Shown here: positions 8,143 through 15,622 of the stretch, one piece after another
Layout of the letters: every line of letters begins with the position of its first letter
Numbering within the stretch: the first letter of the stretch is position 1
IMG/VR virus record: IMGVR_UViG_3300031857_000191
Span: 1 to 60,179 of that record
Length of the DNA: 60,179 nt
From: a virus
Strand: one strand, 5' to 3'
Made by a program: the position numbers and the translations under genes
Notes under the pieces: model-generated
Told to the model about the DNA's origin: nothing
Database searches by the model: none
What the model saw: only the letters and a program-made list of their open reading frames with translations

Positions 8143-8230
8143 CGGAAGCTCAGGGATTCGAACCCCAGAATCGCTCATCACGATTGCTTGTTTTCAAGAC
8201 AAGTCCGTTCAACCACTCCGGCAAGCTTCC
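8143..8230 (-). tRNA. tRNA-Ser (anticodon TGA)
   Basis: 88 nt class II tRNA: acceptor GGAAGCT paired with AGCTTCC, anticodon loop CTTGAAA, long variable arm, T-loop TTCGAAT. Confidence 0.9.
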
Positions 8231-8234
8231 GTTT

Positions 8235-8307
8235 TGAAGTAGGTCACTGGAAACCTTATAACTGATATATCAGCTTATGGGTTAAGTACTCCTCTTATGC
8301 TACTTCA
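8235..8307 (-). ncRNA. Structured spacer RNA element 1
   Basis: 73 nt between tRNA-Ser and the first abnormal Leu-like tRNA. Closed by a perfect 8-bp helix TGAAGTAG/CTACTTCA, with inner hairpins CTTA/TAAG and CTGATATATCAG and an AGGT/ACCT hairpin next to the 3' strand. It is not a normal tRNA: no T-loop or anticodon arm of standard form. Confidence 0.45.
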
Positions 8308-8322
8308 TCGTACTCCAATTTG

Positions 8323-8423
8323 CAGTCAGGACAGGATTTGAACCTGTACGTCTCTTATTTTACAGTTGATTAATGAGACTACTCAACTAAGGTTAATAGC
8401 GTCTATCATTCCGCCACCTGACT
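8323..8423 (-). tRNA. Abnormal Leu-like tRNA, 101 nt
   Basis: Acceptor AGTCAGG/CCTGACT, Leu-type D-arm (GCGGAATGATAGACGC) and T-arm ACAGGTTCAAATCCTGT are all intact. The 51 nt between D- and T-arms do not fold normally. A 17-nt arm in the right place would give loop CCTTAGT, with C at position 33 and anticodon TTA, and one mismatched stem pair. An alternative is an 8-bp bulged stem with loop CTTA. The variable stem GTCTC/GAGAC then holds a 20-nt loop. It may be a decayed tRNA, one with an insertion, or a different RNA built on tRNA ends. Confidence 0.55.
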
Positions 8424-8424
8424 A

Positions 8425-8539
8425 TGTGAAGAGCTTTACAATTAAGTTGGTACTCTTCGTGATAGGGATGCTATCTTCGCCCTAAACCATCATTCGTGAG
8501 GTCTGTGTCCTCCAACGATACTCATCAGTTCTCTTCACA
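8425..8539 (-). ncRNA. Structured spacer RNA element 2
   Basis: 115 nt between the two abnormal Leu-like genes, closed by a perfect 9-bp helix TGTGAAGAG/CTCTTCACA starting one base from the 5' end of the first of them. Inside are GAGG/CCTC and two mutually exclusive stems, TAGGG/CCCTA and GATAG/CTATC. Confidence 0.45.
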
Positions 8540-8557
8540 GCAATAGATGAGAGGCTG

Positions 8558-8700
8558 TAGTCAGGACAGGATTTGAACCTGTAATACTTGCACATGCTAT
8601 GCCCAAGGCTTCTAATCGTGATAGCGACTCATTAAACTACAAGCATGTATATGTCTAATATCTACTAAAACTAAGCGTCTACCAATTCCGCCACCTGACT
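8558..8700 (-). tRNA. Abnormal Leu-like tRNA with long insertion, 143 nt
   Basis: Acceptor AGTCAGG/CCTGACT and T-arm ACAGGTTCAAATCCTGT are identical to those of the gene at 8323-8423, and the D-arm GCGGAATTGGTAGACGC is a standard Leu type. The interior is 93 nt instead of about 34 and is unrelated to that of its sister. It contains a 6-bp helix ACATGC/GCATGT and a GCCTTGGGC hairpin, but I could not draw any canonical anticodon arm. An intron, a decayed gene or a repurposed tRNA shell are all possible. Confidence 0.5.
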
Positions 8701-8704
8701 ATAT

Positions 8705-8801
8705 GGATGAGGTTTAGTTGGCCGACTAAACAATGTTACTATTAGCTGCACCACGAGTTACACGTGGCTGACGGGTGCTCCGCTTTCATATACTCTCATC
8801 C
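8705..8801 (-). ncRNA. Structured spacer RNA element 3
   Basis: 97 nt between the second Leu-like gene and tRNA-Thr, closed by GGATGAG/CTCATCC. It contains a 7-bp hairpin GTTTAGT/ACTAAAC directly against the 3' closing strand, where a T-arm would sit, and a CCACG/CGTGG hairpin with a 7-nt loop. The loop lacks U33, so it is not a normal anticodon. Confidence 0.45.
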
Positions 8802-8804
8802 TTG

Positions 8805-8877
8805 ATCCAGAAACAAGAATCGAACTTGCGACCTACTGATTACAAATCAGTTGCTCTACCTGCTGAGCTATTCTGGA
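8805..8877 (-). tRNA. tRNA-Thr (anticodon TGT)
   Basis: 73 nt: acceptor TCCAGAA paired with TTCTGGA, D-arm TAGCTCAGCAGGTAGAGCA, anticodon loop TTTGTAA, T-loop TTCGATT. Confidence 0.9.
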
Positions 8878-8880
8878 ATA

Positions 8881-8971
8881 TAGTAAAGAATCTGACTCGT
8901 GAAACACCAGATAGTACTTAATTTTGTTTTCTCACATTTTAAGTGGTCACCTATGGATGTAGTCTTTACTA
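8881..8971 (-). ncRNA. Structured spacer RNA element 4
   Basis: 91 nt starting three bases above tRNA-Thr, closed by a perfect 9-bp helix TAGTAAAGA/TCTTTACTA, with an ATCTG/CAGAT hairpin just inside the 3' strand. Confidence 0.42.
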
Positions 8972-8983
8972 ATTTATTTTAGG

Positions 8984-9073
8984 AAAGTAGAAGATGGGTG
9001 CGTGGACATCTACTTTTACGATTGGCGTTACTTTGGTTTATACCTCCTCACCTTTTTTAAGGGATTCCCAATC
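8984..9073 (-). ncRNA. Structured spacer RNA element 5
   Basis: Two adjacent helices fill the spacer next to tRNA-Glu: a long-range GATTGG/CCAATC pair and a strong hairpin AAAGTAGATG/CATC..CTACTTT with a small bulge. No T-run follows, so it is not an obvious terminator. Confidence 0.35.
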
Positions 9074-9083
9074 AACCTATTTG

Positions 9084-9155
9084 TACTCTCAACGAGAATC
9101 GAACTCGTATTACCAGGATGAAAACCTGAGGTCCTAACCGTTAGACGATGAGAGC
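9084..9155 (-). tRNA. tRNA-Glu (anticodon TTC)
   Basis: 72 nt: acceptor GCTCTCA paired with TGAGAGT, anticodon loop TTTTCAT, T-loop TTCGATT. It is the tRNA closest to groEL. Confidence 0.9.
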
Positions 9156-9174
9156 AACCTTAGTATGATTAAAT

Positions 9175-10842
9175 TTAGAATCCTAATCCTGGATTGCCAA
9201 ATTCATCTTCTTTCTTATCTTTAGTTGGTTCCTCATAAATAACTGTTTCAGTTGTTAATATAGTACCAGCTACAGCAGCTGCATTTTCAATTGCTAAACG
9301 AGTTACTTTAGTTGGATCTAAAATACCAGCATCAAGCATATTAACAAATGTTTCTGTTTTTAAATCAAATCCTTTCCATGTATTATCATATATCTCAGTA
9401 TTTGGATCTAATGATATTCTATCTAATTCATACATATAATACTCTGGATTTTGATAACCGGCGTTAATTAATATCTGAGTAAATGGAGATGATAGAGCAT
9501 TGAAAACAATTTTTTTACCTGTTTTAAAATCATTGCTTTCATCTTTACTAAATGTAATAGCATTTCTAGCATACAATAAAGCAGCGCCTCCACCTGGTAA
9601 TATACCTTCTTCATTAGCAGCACGAGTAGCGAATAAAGCATCTTCAACTCTATCCTTATACTCTTTCATATCAATTTCATTCACACCGCCAACATTAATA
9701 ATAGCTACACCACCAATTAATTTACCTAATCTTTCTTGTAATTTTTCTTTTTCAAAGAATGATTGTGCTTTATCAATTTGATCTTTAATCTCATTAGCTC
9801 TTATATCAATATCAGCCTCAGATCCTTTACCATCAATAACTGTTGTTTTATCTTTAGTTATTGTCACTGTTCTAGCTTGACCCAAGTAAGATGATAATTG
9901 AGATGGTTGTATTTTATCTAATTTTAATCCTTTTTCTTTAGATATCACTTGACCACCTGTCACAATAGCTAAATCTTCTAAAATTAGAGTTTTACGCTCA
10001 CCAAAGTCAGGAGCTTTAACAGCTACTACTTTAACAATACCTCTCATTTTATTAACAATAAGTGTCGCTAATGCTTCACCATCAATATCTTCAGCTACAA
10101 TCAATAATGATTTATTCTCACTATTTACTTTTTGTAACACATTTAATAATTCAGCGGCAGCAGTGATACGACCATCATAAATTAATACAAATGGATCTTC
10201 AAGTACAGCTTGCATTGTATTATTGTTAGTCACAAAGTAAGGTGATTTATAACCTCTATCAAACTGAATACCTTCAACTACTTCAAGTGTTGTTTCACCT
10301 GTTTTACTTTCTTCAATAGCAACAACTCCATCACGACCTACTTTTTCAATAGCAGTGGCAATTAAATTACCTGTTGACTCATCATTATTAGCTGAGATAG
10401 TAGCTACTTGTTTTAGTTGTTCTTCAGATGAAATATCTTTACTATTTTCTTTTAATGCTGTTACTACTTGTTTAACAGCAGCATCAATACCTTTTTTAAT
10501 TTCAACCGCGTTAGCACCTTCACCTACTTTATTTAAACCTTCTTTAATTAAAGCATAAGCTAACAATGTAGTAGTGGTTGTACCATCACCTGCTGTATTA
10601 GCAGCTTTAATAGCTGATTGTTTAATTACTTCAGCACCAATATTTTCAATTGGATCTTTTAAAGTGATTGATTTTGCTACTGTTACTCCGTCTTTAGTAG
10701 ACACAGGTAACTCATTTTGTTTTTCGATAATAACATTACGACCAAATGGACCTAATGTTGACACAACTGCTTTAGATAACTTTTTAGCACCTTCAGCTAA
10801 TTTCTGTCTCGCGTCGTTATTATATTCAATTATTTTACTCAT
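9175..10842 (-). CDS. groEL: Chaperonin GroEL (Hsp60)
   Basis: 555 residues, normal length for the family. The N-terminal equatorial domain has STLGPFGRNVIIEK, the nucleotide motif AGDGTTTTTLLAYAL and the catalytic Asp region; the apical domain (about 190-375) contains RGYKSPYFVTNN and KAPDFGERK; the C-terminal equatorial part has EEGILPGGGAALL. The usual Gly-Gly-Met tail is replaced by EFGNPGLGF. Its start overlaps the groES stop by eight bases, so both are translated from one transcript with Hsp20 upstream. Known role: ATP-driven folding of trapped proteins in the cytoplasm. A phage copy may fold late virion proteins or resist host limitation (inference). Confidence 0.97.
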   Translation of the reverse strand: MSKIIEYNNDARQKLAEGAKKLSKAVVSTLGPFGRNVIIEKQNELPVSTKDGVTVAKSITLKDPIENIGAEVIKQSAIKAANTAGDGTTTTTLLAYALIKEGLNKVGEGANAVEIKKGIDAAVKQVVTALKENSKDISSEEQLKQVATISANNDESTGNLIATAIEKVGRDGVVAIEESKTGETTLEVVEGIQFDRGYKSPYFVTNNNTMQAVLEDPFVLIYDGRITAAAELLNVLQKVNSENKSLLIVAEDIDGEALATLIVNKMRGIVKVVAVKAPDFGERKTLILEDLAIVTGGQVISKEKGLKLDKIQPSQLSSYLGQARTVTITKDKTTVIDGKGSEADIDIRANEIKDQIDKAQSFFEKEKLQERLGKLIGGVAIINVGGVNEIDMKEYKDRVEDALFATRAANEEGILPGGGAALLYARNAITFSKDESNDFKTGKKIVFNALSSPFTQILINAGYQNPEYYMYELDRISLDPNTEIYDNTWKGFDLKTETFVNMLDAGILDPTKVTRLAIENAAAVAGTILTTETVIYEEPTKDKKEDEFGNPGLGF

Positions 10843-11125
10843 AAATTGCTAATATTTCTGATTCTTTAGTTATGTAATAATCTTCACCATCAACACTAAT
10901 TTTAGAAGAACCCAGTTTAGGTACTAATACTTTTTGTCCAGGTGTTAATTTTGTTCTATAATACTCTCCTGTATGCCAATTGTAAGTATCACTTACATTA
11001 ACTACTTCCCCTATTTCAGGACGTTCTTTACCCATGTCTGGAATGACAATATTTCCATATGTTTGTTCTTGTTCCTCAATAGGTTTAAGGATAACATGAC
11101 CATTTAATGGTGTTAATTTACTCAT
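10835..11125 (-). CDS. groES: Co-chaperonin GroES-like
   Basis: 96 residues. The Hsp10 beta-barrel core is visible: LNGHVILKPIEE, a mobile loop region EQTYGNIVIPDMGKERPEIGEVV, GQKVLVPKLGSSKI and ITKESEILAIYE. Some roof-loop residues differ from bacterial GroES. Gene order (groES then groEL, overlapping) is that of the bacterial operon. It should cap the GroEL cavity; pairing with the phage GroEL is likely given the overlap. Confidence 0.93.
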   Translation of the reverse strand: MSKLTPLNGHVILKPIEEQEQTYGNIVIPDMGKERPEIGEVVNVSDTYNWHTGEYYRTKLTPGQKVLVPKLGSSKISVDGEDYYITKESEILAIYE

Positions 11126-11148
11126 ATTCTTTATTTTATTTTAATATA

Positions 11149-11355
11149 CTAATTTTTTATCTCATAGCCAAGCAATTCAGCTTCTTCTATTTCTTCTAAG
11201 AAAAACAAGTAACCATCTTTTCTTAACACTTTATTTGATCCTACCCATGCCATTATTAGATCTAGGTTAGGTCCAGTGTATTTAACATCATCTAAAACTT
11301 TACGTTTTAGAATGTATAGTTTGTCTTGAAACGAAATTAATTGTGAATTTATCAT
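11149..11355 (-). CDS. Small protein in the chaperone operon
   Basis: 68 residues (MINSQLISFQDKLYILKRK to AELLGYEIKN), no signal peptide or membrane segment. No family recognised. It lies between hsp20 and groES in the same direction with gaps of about 25-30 bases and so should be co-transcribed. A helper role in folding is only a guess from position. Confidence 0.55.
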   Translation of the reverse strand: MINSQLISFQDKLYILKRKVLDDVKYTGPNLDLIMAWVGSNKVLRKDGYLFFLEEIEEAELLGYEIKN

Positions 11356-11358
11356 AAC

Positions 11359-11376
11359 TGAGATTAGGTAGGTCTC
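11359..11376. repeat. Left arm of inverted repeat flanking hsp20
   Basis: TGAGATTAGGTAGGTCTC on the plus strand. Its reverse complement recurs at 11875-11894 with a two-base TA insertion. The two arms bracket hsp20 exactly. Confidence 0.7.
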
Positions 11377-11384
11377 TTTTTAAA

Positions 11385-11822
11385 TTATCCTTTTAGGATT
11401 TTTTTGTTGTTTACTTTAATCTCGATTTTCCTAGGTGCTTTTTCAGCTGCATAAGGAATATCAAGTACTAGTAAACCTTTATCTAAAGTTGCTTGTAATT
11501 TAGATAATTCAAATTTTGATGCTACCTTCCATGCTAAATCAAATGAACGTTTAGCAATACCTTTTTGTAGGTAAGATTTGATTTCTTCTGTTTCTGGTTT
11601 GTTATAAGAGATACGTAATGTTTCTCCATCTACTTGAATGTCTAGATCAGATTCAGATAAACCTACTACTGCTAGTTCAAAGCGTAACCCATCTTCTGTT
11701 TCTAAAATATCAACTGGATAGTTGATTTTGTTTTCAAATGTGTTAAATGTGCTGTTTGCGTCGAAAAAATTTTTCCAGACGATGTCAAATGGGTCAATAC
11801 CCCAATGTGCGATTCTTGTCAT
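11385..11822 (-). CDS. Small heat-shock protein Hsp20 (alpha-crystallin family)
   Basis: 145 residues. The alpha-crystallin domain spans about 35-140: YPVDILETEDGLRFELAVVG, SDLDIQVDGETLRISYNK, the dimer-loop region, AKRSFDLAWKVA and LDKGLLVLDIPYA. The end KIEIKV matches the IxI-type anchor that joins subunits. Known role: ATP-independent holding of unfolding proteins before GroEL acts. It is the first gene of a chaperone transcript. The gene is flanked by an inverted repeat, and an ATATTTAT motif lies 83 bases above the ATG. Confidence 0.93.
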   Translation of the reverse strand: MTRIAHWGIDPFDIVWKNFFDANSTFNTFENKINYPVDILETEDGLRFELAVVGLSESDLDIQVDGETLRISYNKPETEEIKSYLQKGIAKRSFDLAWKVASKFELSKLQATLDKGLLVLDIPYAAEKAPRKIEIKVNNKKILKG

Positions 11823-11874
11823 TTTGTTTTGTTTTGTGCTTCCCTAAGGTAAGCGGTTAATTAATTCATAACTT

Positions 11875-11894
11875 GAGACCTACCTATAATCTCA
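11875..11894. repeat. Right arm of inverted repeat flanking hsp20
   Basis: GAGACCTACCTATAATCTCA, complementary to 11359-11376 apart from a two-base insertion. In the hsp20 leader. Confidence 0.7.
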
Positions 11895-11904
11895 TTTTGT
11901 GTTT

Positions 11905-11912
11905 ATAAATAT
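11905..11912 (-). promoter_or_regulatory. ATATTTAT motif above the chaperone operon
   Basis: Just above the right repeat arm; a transcript starting here would carry that arm in the hsp20 leader. Confidence 0.4.
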
Positions 11913-11913
11913 A

Positions 11914-12648
11914 TTATTGATCAGAAAGACGAACAAGATAATAAATTGAATCTATTCCATCTTCAGTAAATGATATTTTCATTAATCCTTCTTGACTAAT
12001 TTGAATTTTACCATTAGTAGCATCTTCATTTGCTTTTAACACTTCCATCATCACATCAGCTGGGAATGGTATTTCTGTTAGGCCAAACATTGATTCACAT
12101 GGTGTTTTGAATTTAATTTTATTAGCGTAACCATTTCCTTCACCTATTACTATAACTAAATCCTTCATTTTCTCATCAGTCAACTCATCTTTAACAGTGA
12201 ATTGTTTAACATCACCTAATGCTTTTTTAGCATTAGTGAACTTTGAAATAAAATCAGAGTCAATATTAGCCTCAGCATCATAACTAGATGGTTCATTAAT
12301 ATTAGGTACTGTCTCAATCAGATTTAAATCAGACAAATAATAATTTAGATCATACTGGTTATCTGCTAATGTTATTTCAAGTGGTGTACCACGTTCGCTT
12401 TTATTTAACTTTAAAACCACAGTATCATTCATTATCTTAACTAGCTTATAAAATTGACTAGTATTATATATCCCTATTTCACTGTCTTCTAAATCAAAGT
12501 TAGGGCTGATTACTTTACCAACTAAATTTTTCATTGGTGTGATAAAATCAACTGTTATGGTTTTATCTTTAATTACCCATTTAACTGATTCAACTGTACT
12601 ATTCAAATAGTACTTATCAAGGACTGATGTTAATGTTTGTTTATTCAT
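11914..12648 (-). CDS. DNA polymerase sliding clamp, T4 gp45-like
   Basis: 244 residues, near the 228 of T4 gp45. Visible features: an alternating strand/helix pattern with two similar halves, FDLEDSEIGIYNTSQFYKLV (like the gp45 inter-strand helix region) and, in the second half, IKFKTPCESMFGLTEIPF and the ending IYYLVRL. Family identity is by pattern and position; no single catalytic motif exists in clamps. It sits next to the family B polymerase, separated only by a small membrane gene, as expected for a replisome gene. In T4 the clamp also drives late transcription, which could apply here (inference). Confidence 0.75.
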   Translation of the reverse strand: MNKQTLTSVLDKYYLNSTVESVKWVIKDKTITVDFITPMKNLVGKVISPNFDLEDSEIGIYNTSQFYKLVKIMNDTVVLKLNKSERGTPLEITLADNQYDLNYYLSDLNLIETVPNINEPSSYDAEANIDSDFISKFTNAKKALGDVKQFTVKDELTDEKMKDLVIVIGEGNGYANKIKFKTPCESMFGLTEIPFPADVMMEVLKANEDATNGKIQISQEGLMKISFTEDGIDSIYYLVRLSDQ

Positions 12649-12649
12649 A

Positions 12650-12988
12650 TTATTTCCAAAGTATTTGAATTAAAATTATACAAACTCCTAGGCTCAAACA
12701 AGTAAGTGTTTTAGGAGTTAAAGGCTCTCTAAACATATAATGAGACATGATAGTGAATACTATTACTCCTATCCCAAATCCAATTAATCTACTAGGCCAT
12801 ATTTGACCATCATATGCTGTTACAAAATTTTTAACAGAATACATAAACAATAATGAAATAGGAATACCCATACATGCTACTAGAAATGTATTATTTTTAA
12901 ACCACTCAATTTTCATTTGTCCTTGCAGTTGGAAGAATGTTAATACTTGAGCTAATAGACCATAAATGAAACCTTTTAATAAATTCAT
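12650..12988 (-). CDS. Four-span membrane protein, DMT-transporter-like
   Basis: 112 residues with four hydrophobic segments. The last third (GFGIGVIVFTIMSHYMFREP, LTPKTLTCLSLGVCIILIQ) closely resembles the C-terminal end of small multidrug/EamA-type transporters, where a FxEPLT-like turn precedes the last helix. It lies two bases from the clamp gene and ten from the polymerase gene. An active transporter is possible but substrate is unknown; a phage transporter inside a replication module is odd. Confidence 0.6.
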   Translation of the reverse strand: MNLLKGFIYGLLAQVLTFFQLQGQMKIEWFKNNTFLVACMGIPISLLFMYSVKNFVTAYDGQIWPSRLIGFGIGVIVFTIMSHYMFREPLTPKTLTCLSLGVCIILIQILWK

Positions 12989-12997
12989 TATTTAATT

Positions 12998-15586
12998 TTA
13001 AAATGAGAAAAATTTATTTACATAAGCATTTAATGATGGGAAAGACCATTTTAAATCTTCATAAATACCTTGTAATTTATTTAATAGTGTTGAGTTGAAC
13101 CCAGCTTCCTTATCAATAAATTTAGTGATAAACTCATTTATAAATTCTGGATCGTTACCTGTGAATCCTAATACTTCAATTTTATATGGGTTGTCTTTTA
13201 ATTGAACATAATACATTTTATCACCTTCAGTAAAACATGGATATTGTTTATCTAATTTCTTAAAGCGTAATAAGTCATTATACCAAATAGCTGCTTTAGT
13301 ATTAATAGGACATTTTAATTCTAATTTAGAAAATATTTGTCCTGATTGTGGTTTAGAGGCAATGTACTTATTAATATTCTTAACTCCAGTTGGTTTAGCA
13401 ATACTTTTAATAGGTACACTATCTAATGATTTTTTAAACTCAATAATTTTTTTATCAATATCTATTTTTGTTTTACCATACATGATATCTAATAAAATTG
13501 ACTCTCCAAATTTACGGTACATTGGATTCATGTTTGACTTCATTACATCCATACCTTTGATATCTAACTCCTCAGTTGGTACACCTTCTTTATTAACAAT
13601 AAATTGAGCGTATCTTCTCTTACCAGCGAAATAACCTCTTTCAAGTACAACCTCTTGCTTTAATTCAAAATACTCATTATTAACATTAAATAAATCTTTA
13701 CATAGATTTTGTAAGAATGGAGCTGTTTTATCTTGATATTCCTTAGTTATTTGAAGCGCGATGGGTACAACTTCTTCTCTATTATTAATATTAACATCAG
13801 GTTTACGTTTGATAATTAAATCTTTTAATTCAAAGAATAAACTATCTGTATCAGCAGTGATTACATAATCTTTCTCAACACCTAATTCTTTAGTGACTTC
13901 ACTATTTACAAAGTTAATACTTTCTTGATCTAGTCGTTGTCCTGTAAGTGTAATGGCTTTACTGATAAATAAATTCCCATCACTATACCTCCAACCATTT
14001 TGCGCAAATACACCATATACGTCATTTAATTTAATTTTAAAGGTATGTTGTAATCTGTTATAATACTCACCCATTGCTTTATCACCTGACTTATATGCTT
14101 TCTTCATTAAGTCTTTATATTGTTTTCTTTTATCAAACCAGTCATTTAATATTTCCACTACAATACTTGACTTGTCTCTTCTAAATAGAGTACCATTAGC
14201 GGATATGATGAGTTTATTTTTTTCAACTAACTCAATCATGTCTTTTACTTTGATATAAGTTAATTTTACTCTTCTATCTGGAGTTACTTTTTCAATAGGT
14301 ATTTCTTCATCTTCATCCATTCTCTTTAAATCACCTAAACCCCATTGATTATCATATTTGTCTCTATTTTGTATTCTACCTATTAATGTTTCTATACCCA
14401 TATTCAAATTACGAATAATAGATGGATATAGTGAAGTAAAGTCTAAGTCAGACACCCACTCATATAATCCTGGTACTGGATCTTTTAAATAACCACCAGC
14501 ATATTCTTCATTACCTTCTTTTAATGCTGGATTGTATGTAGTTGGCTTATTAGGTGAAACTATATCTTTTCGTTTTAGATAAGTTAATATAGCACCTTCA
14601 TTTAAGGATGTTGAGTAATAAATGTTCTCATATGGTGTATGACATAAGTGACAAATATTAACTGTTAAATTAATAAATTGTAATTTGTCATCTAATTTAA
14701 TTAATATCTCAACGTCACGTAAGTTATACTCTATAAATGTTTTAACATCTTCTCTGAATAATTTATCAAGTGAACCTTCATATTCTACTTTACCTAAATT
14801 AACATATTTTTCTCCTATGTCACCTAATTTATAAGATGACTCTTGTTTCATAATATACTTCTTATGTAACAACATATAGTCAAGATGATTAACACCTGCT
14901 ATATTAACTACAGATTCATTTGATTGACTTTTCTTATTAAAGAAATCTCTAACAGAAACAATACCTAATGGAGATAATTGTTTAGCTTGTTGTTCACCTA
15001 ATACTTTACAAATGCGGTGATACAAATATGGAATATCAAAAAACTCACTATTCCAACCACTAACAATAGTTGGATCAGTTTCAAGCCATATTGAAATAAA
15101 TTTGGATAATAAGTCAAATTCAGTATCACACGGAATAATTTCCTTATTTTCCTCTTCAGTATATTTTAGTTGTTTTTTCTCATCTAGAACTAGACAGTAA
15201 TATTTTTTCAGAGTAACATCATATAAAGCTATAGATGTTATTTTCATTGGAGCTGACTTGATATAATCAGTTGTTAATGCTCCTCCAATTTCACACTCAA
15301 TATCTAGAAATACTGTGTTATGGTATTGTGGAGCATCATCTAAGTCCTTATAAGCATCTACTAACACCCTAGTTTCCATAGGTATGTCTATTTCATAGTA
15401 TGTTAGTGGATCATTTTTATCACAAGTATTAGTTGGTGATACACGTTTACCATCTAACGTTTCATATTTGCCATTAGGATCTAGTTTATAATAAGTAGGA
15501 TAGTATTCAAAGTCTAACCAACCCTGTTTATCATCTCTTAAATGACACTTCTTAGTTCTAAAATCGTAGTATATTGCTTGATACAT
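12998..15586 (-). CDS. DNA polymerase, family B (T4 gp43-like)
   Basis: 862 residues. Proofreading domain: ExoI VFLDIECE, ExoII VSGWNSEFFDIPYLY, ExoIII EYNLRDVEIL. Polymerase domain: motif A DLDFTSLYPSIIRN, motif B KIKLNDVYGVFAQ and motif C ITADTDSLFFEL. All catalytic acids are present. The C-terminus (LNAYVNKFFSF) is where a clamp-binding tail would sit. Known role: replicative synthesis with 3'-5' proofreading, with the clamp encoded downstream. A second, family A-like polymerase protein lies at 38759-40018. Confidence 0.96.
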   Translation of the reverse strand: MYQAIYYDFRTKKCHLRDDKQGWLDFEYYPTYYKLDPNGKYETLDGKRVSPTNTCDKNDPLTYYEIDIPMETRVLVDAYKDLDDAPQYHNTVFLDIECEIGGALTTDYIKSAPMKITSIALYDVTLKKYYCLVLDEKKQLKYTEEENKEIIPCDTEFDLLSKFISIWLETDPTIVSGWNSEFFDIPYLYHRICKVLGEQQAKQLSPLGIVSVRDFFNKKSQSNESVVNIAGVNHLDYMLLHKKYIMKQESSYKLGDIGEKYVNLGKVEYEGSLDKLFREDVKTFIEYNLRDVEILIKLDDKLQFINLTVNICHLCHTPYENIYYSTSLNEGAILTYLKRKDIVSPNKPTTYNPALKEGNEEYAGGYLKDPVPGLYEWVSDLDFTSLYPSIIRNLNMGIETLIGRIQNRDKYDNQWGLGDLKRMDEDEEIPIEKVTPDRRVKLTYIKVKDMIELVEKNKLIISANGTLFRRDKSSIVVEILNDWFDKRKQYKDLMKKAYKSGDKAMGEYYNRLQHTFKIKLNDVYGVFAQNGWRYSDGNLFISKAITLTGQRLDQESINFVNSEVTKELGVEKDYVITADTDSLFFELKDLIIKRKPDVNINNREEVVPIALQITKEYQDKTAPFLQNLCKDLFNVNNEYFELKQEVVLERGYFAGKRRYAQFIVNKEGVPTEELDIKGMDVMKSNMNPMYRKFGESILLDIMYGKTKIDIDKKIIEFKKSLDSVPIKSIAKPTGVKNINKYIASKPQSGQIFSKLELKCPINTKAAIWYNDLLRFKKLDKQYPCFTEGDKMYYVQLKDNPYKIEVLGFTGNDPEFINEFITKFIDKEAGFNSTLLNKLQGIYEDLKWSFPSLNAYVNKFFSF

Positions 15587-15622
15587 ATTTTAAATATAGC
15601 AAGCATTATTTGGGTTAGCAAA

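Noticed and set aside
8323-8423. Ochre suppressor tRNA (anticodon TTA)
   Set aside because: The drawn loop has C at position 33 and a mismatch in the stem, and TAA is used as an ordinary stop throughout the window.
8425-8539. Hammerhead ribozyme in spacer element 2
   Set aside because: CTGATGAG is present, but the second core half reads CGAAT instead of CGAAA and no NUH cleavage triplet sits before the closing helix.
8323-8700. Group I intron in the Leu-like tRNAs
   Set aside because: Insertions of about 17 and 60 nt are far too short and no catalytic core helices are visible.
9500-10852. Plus-strand frames opposite groEL
   Set aside because: They are shadows of the highly conserved groEL gene with no signals.
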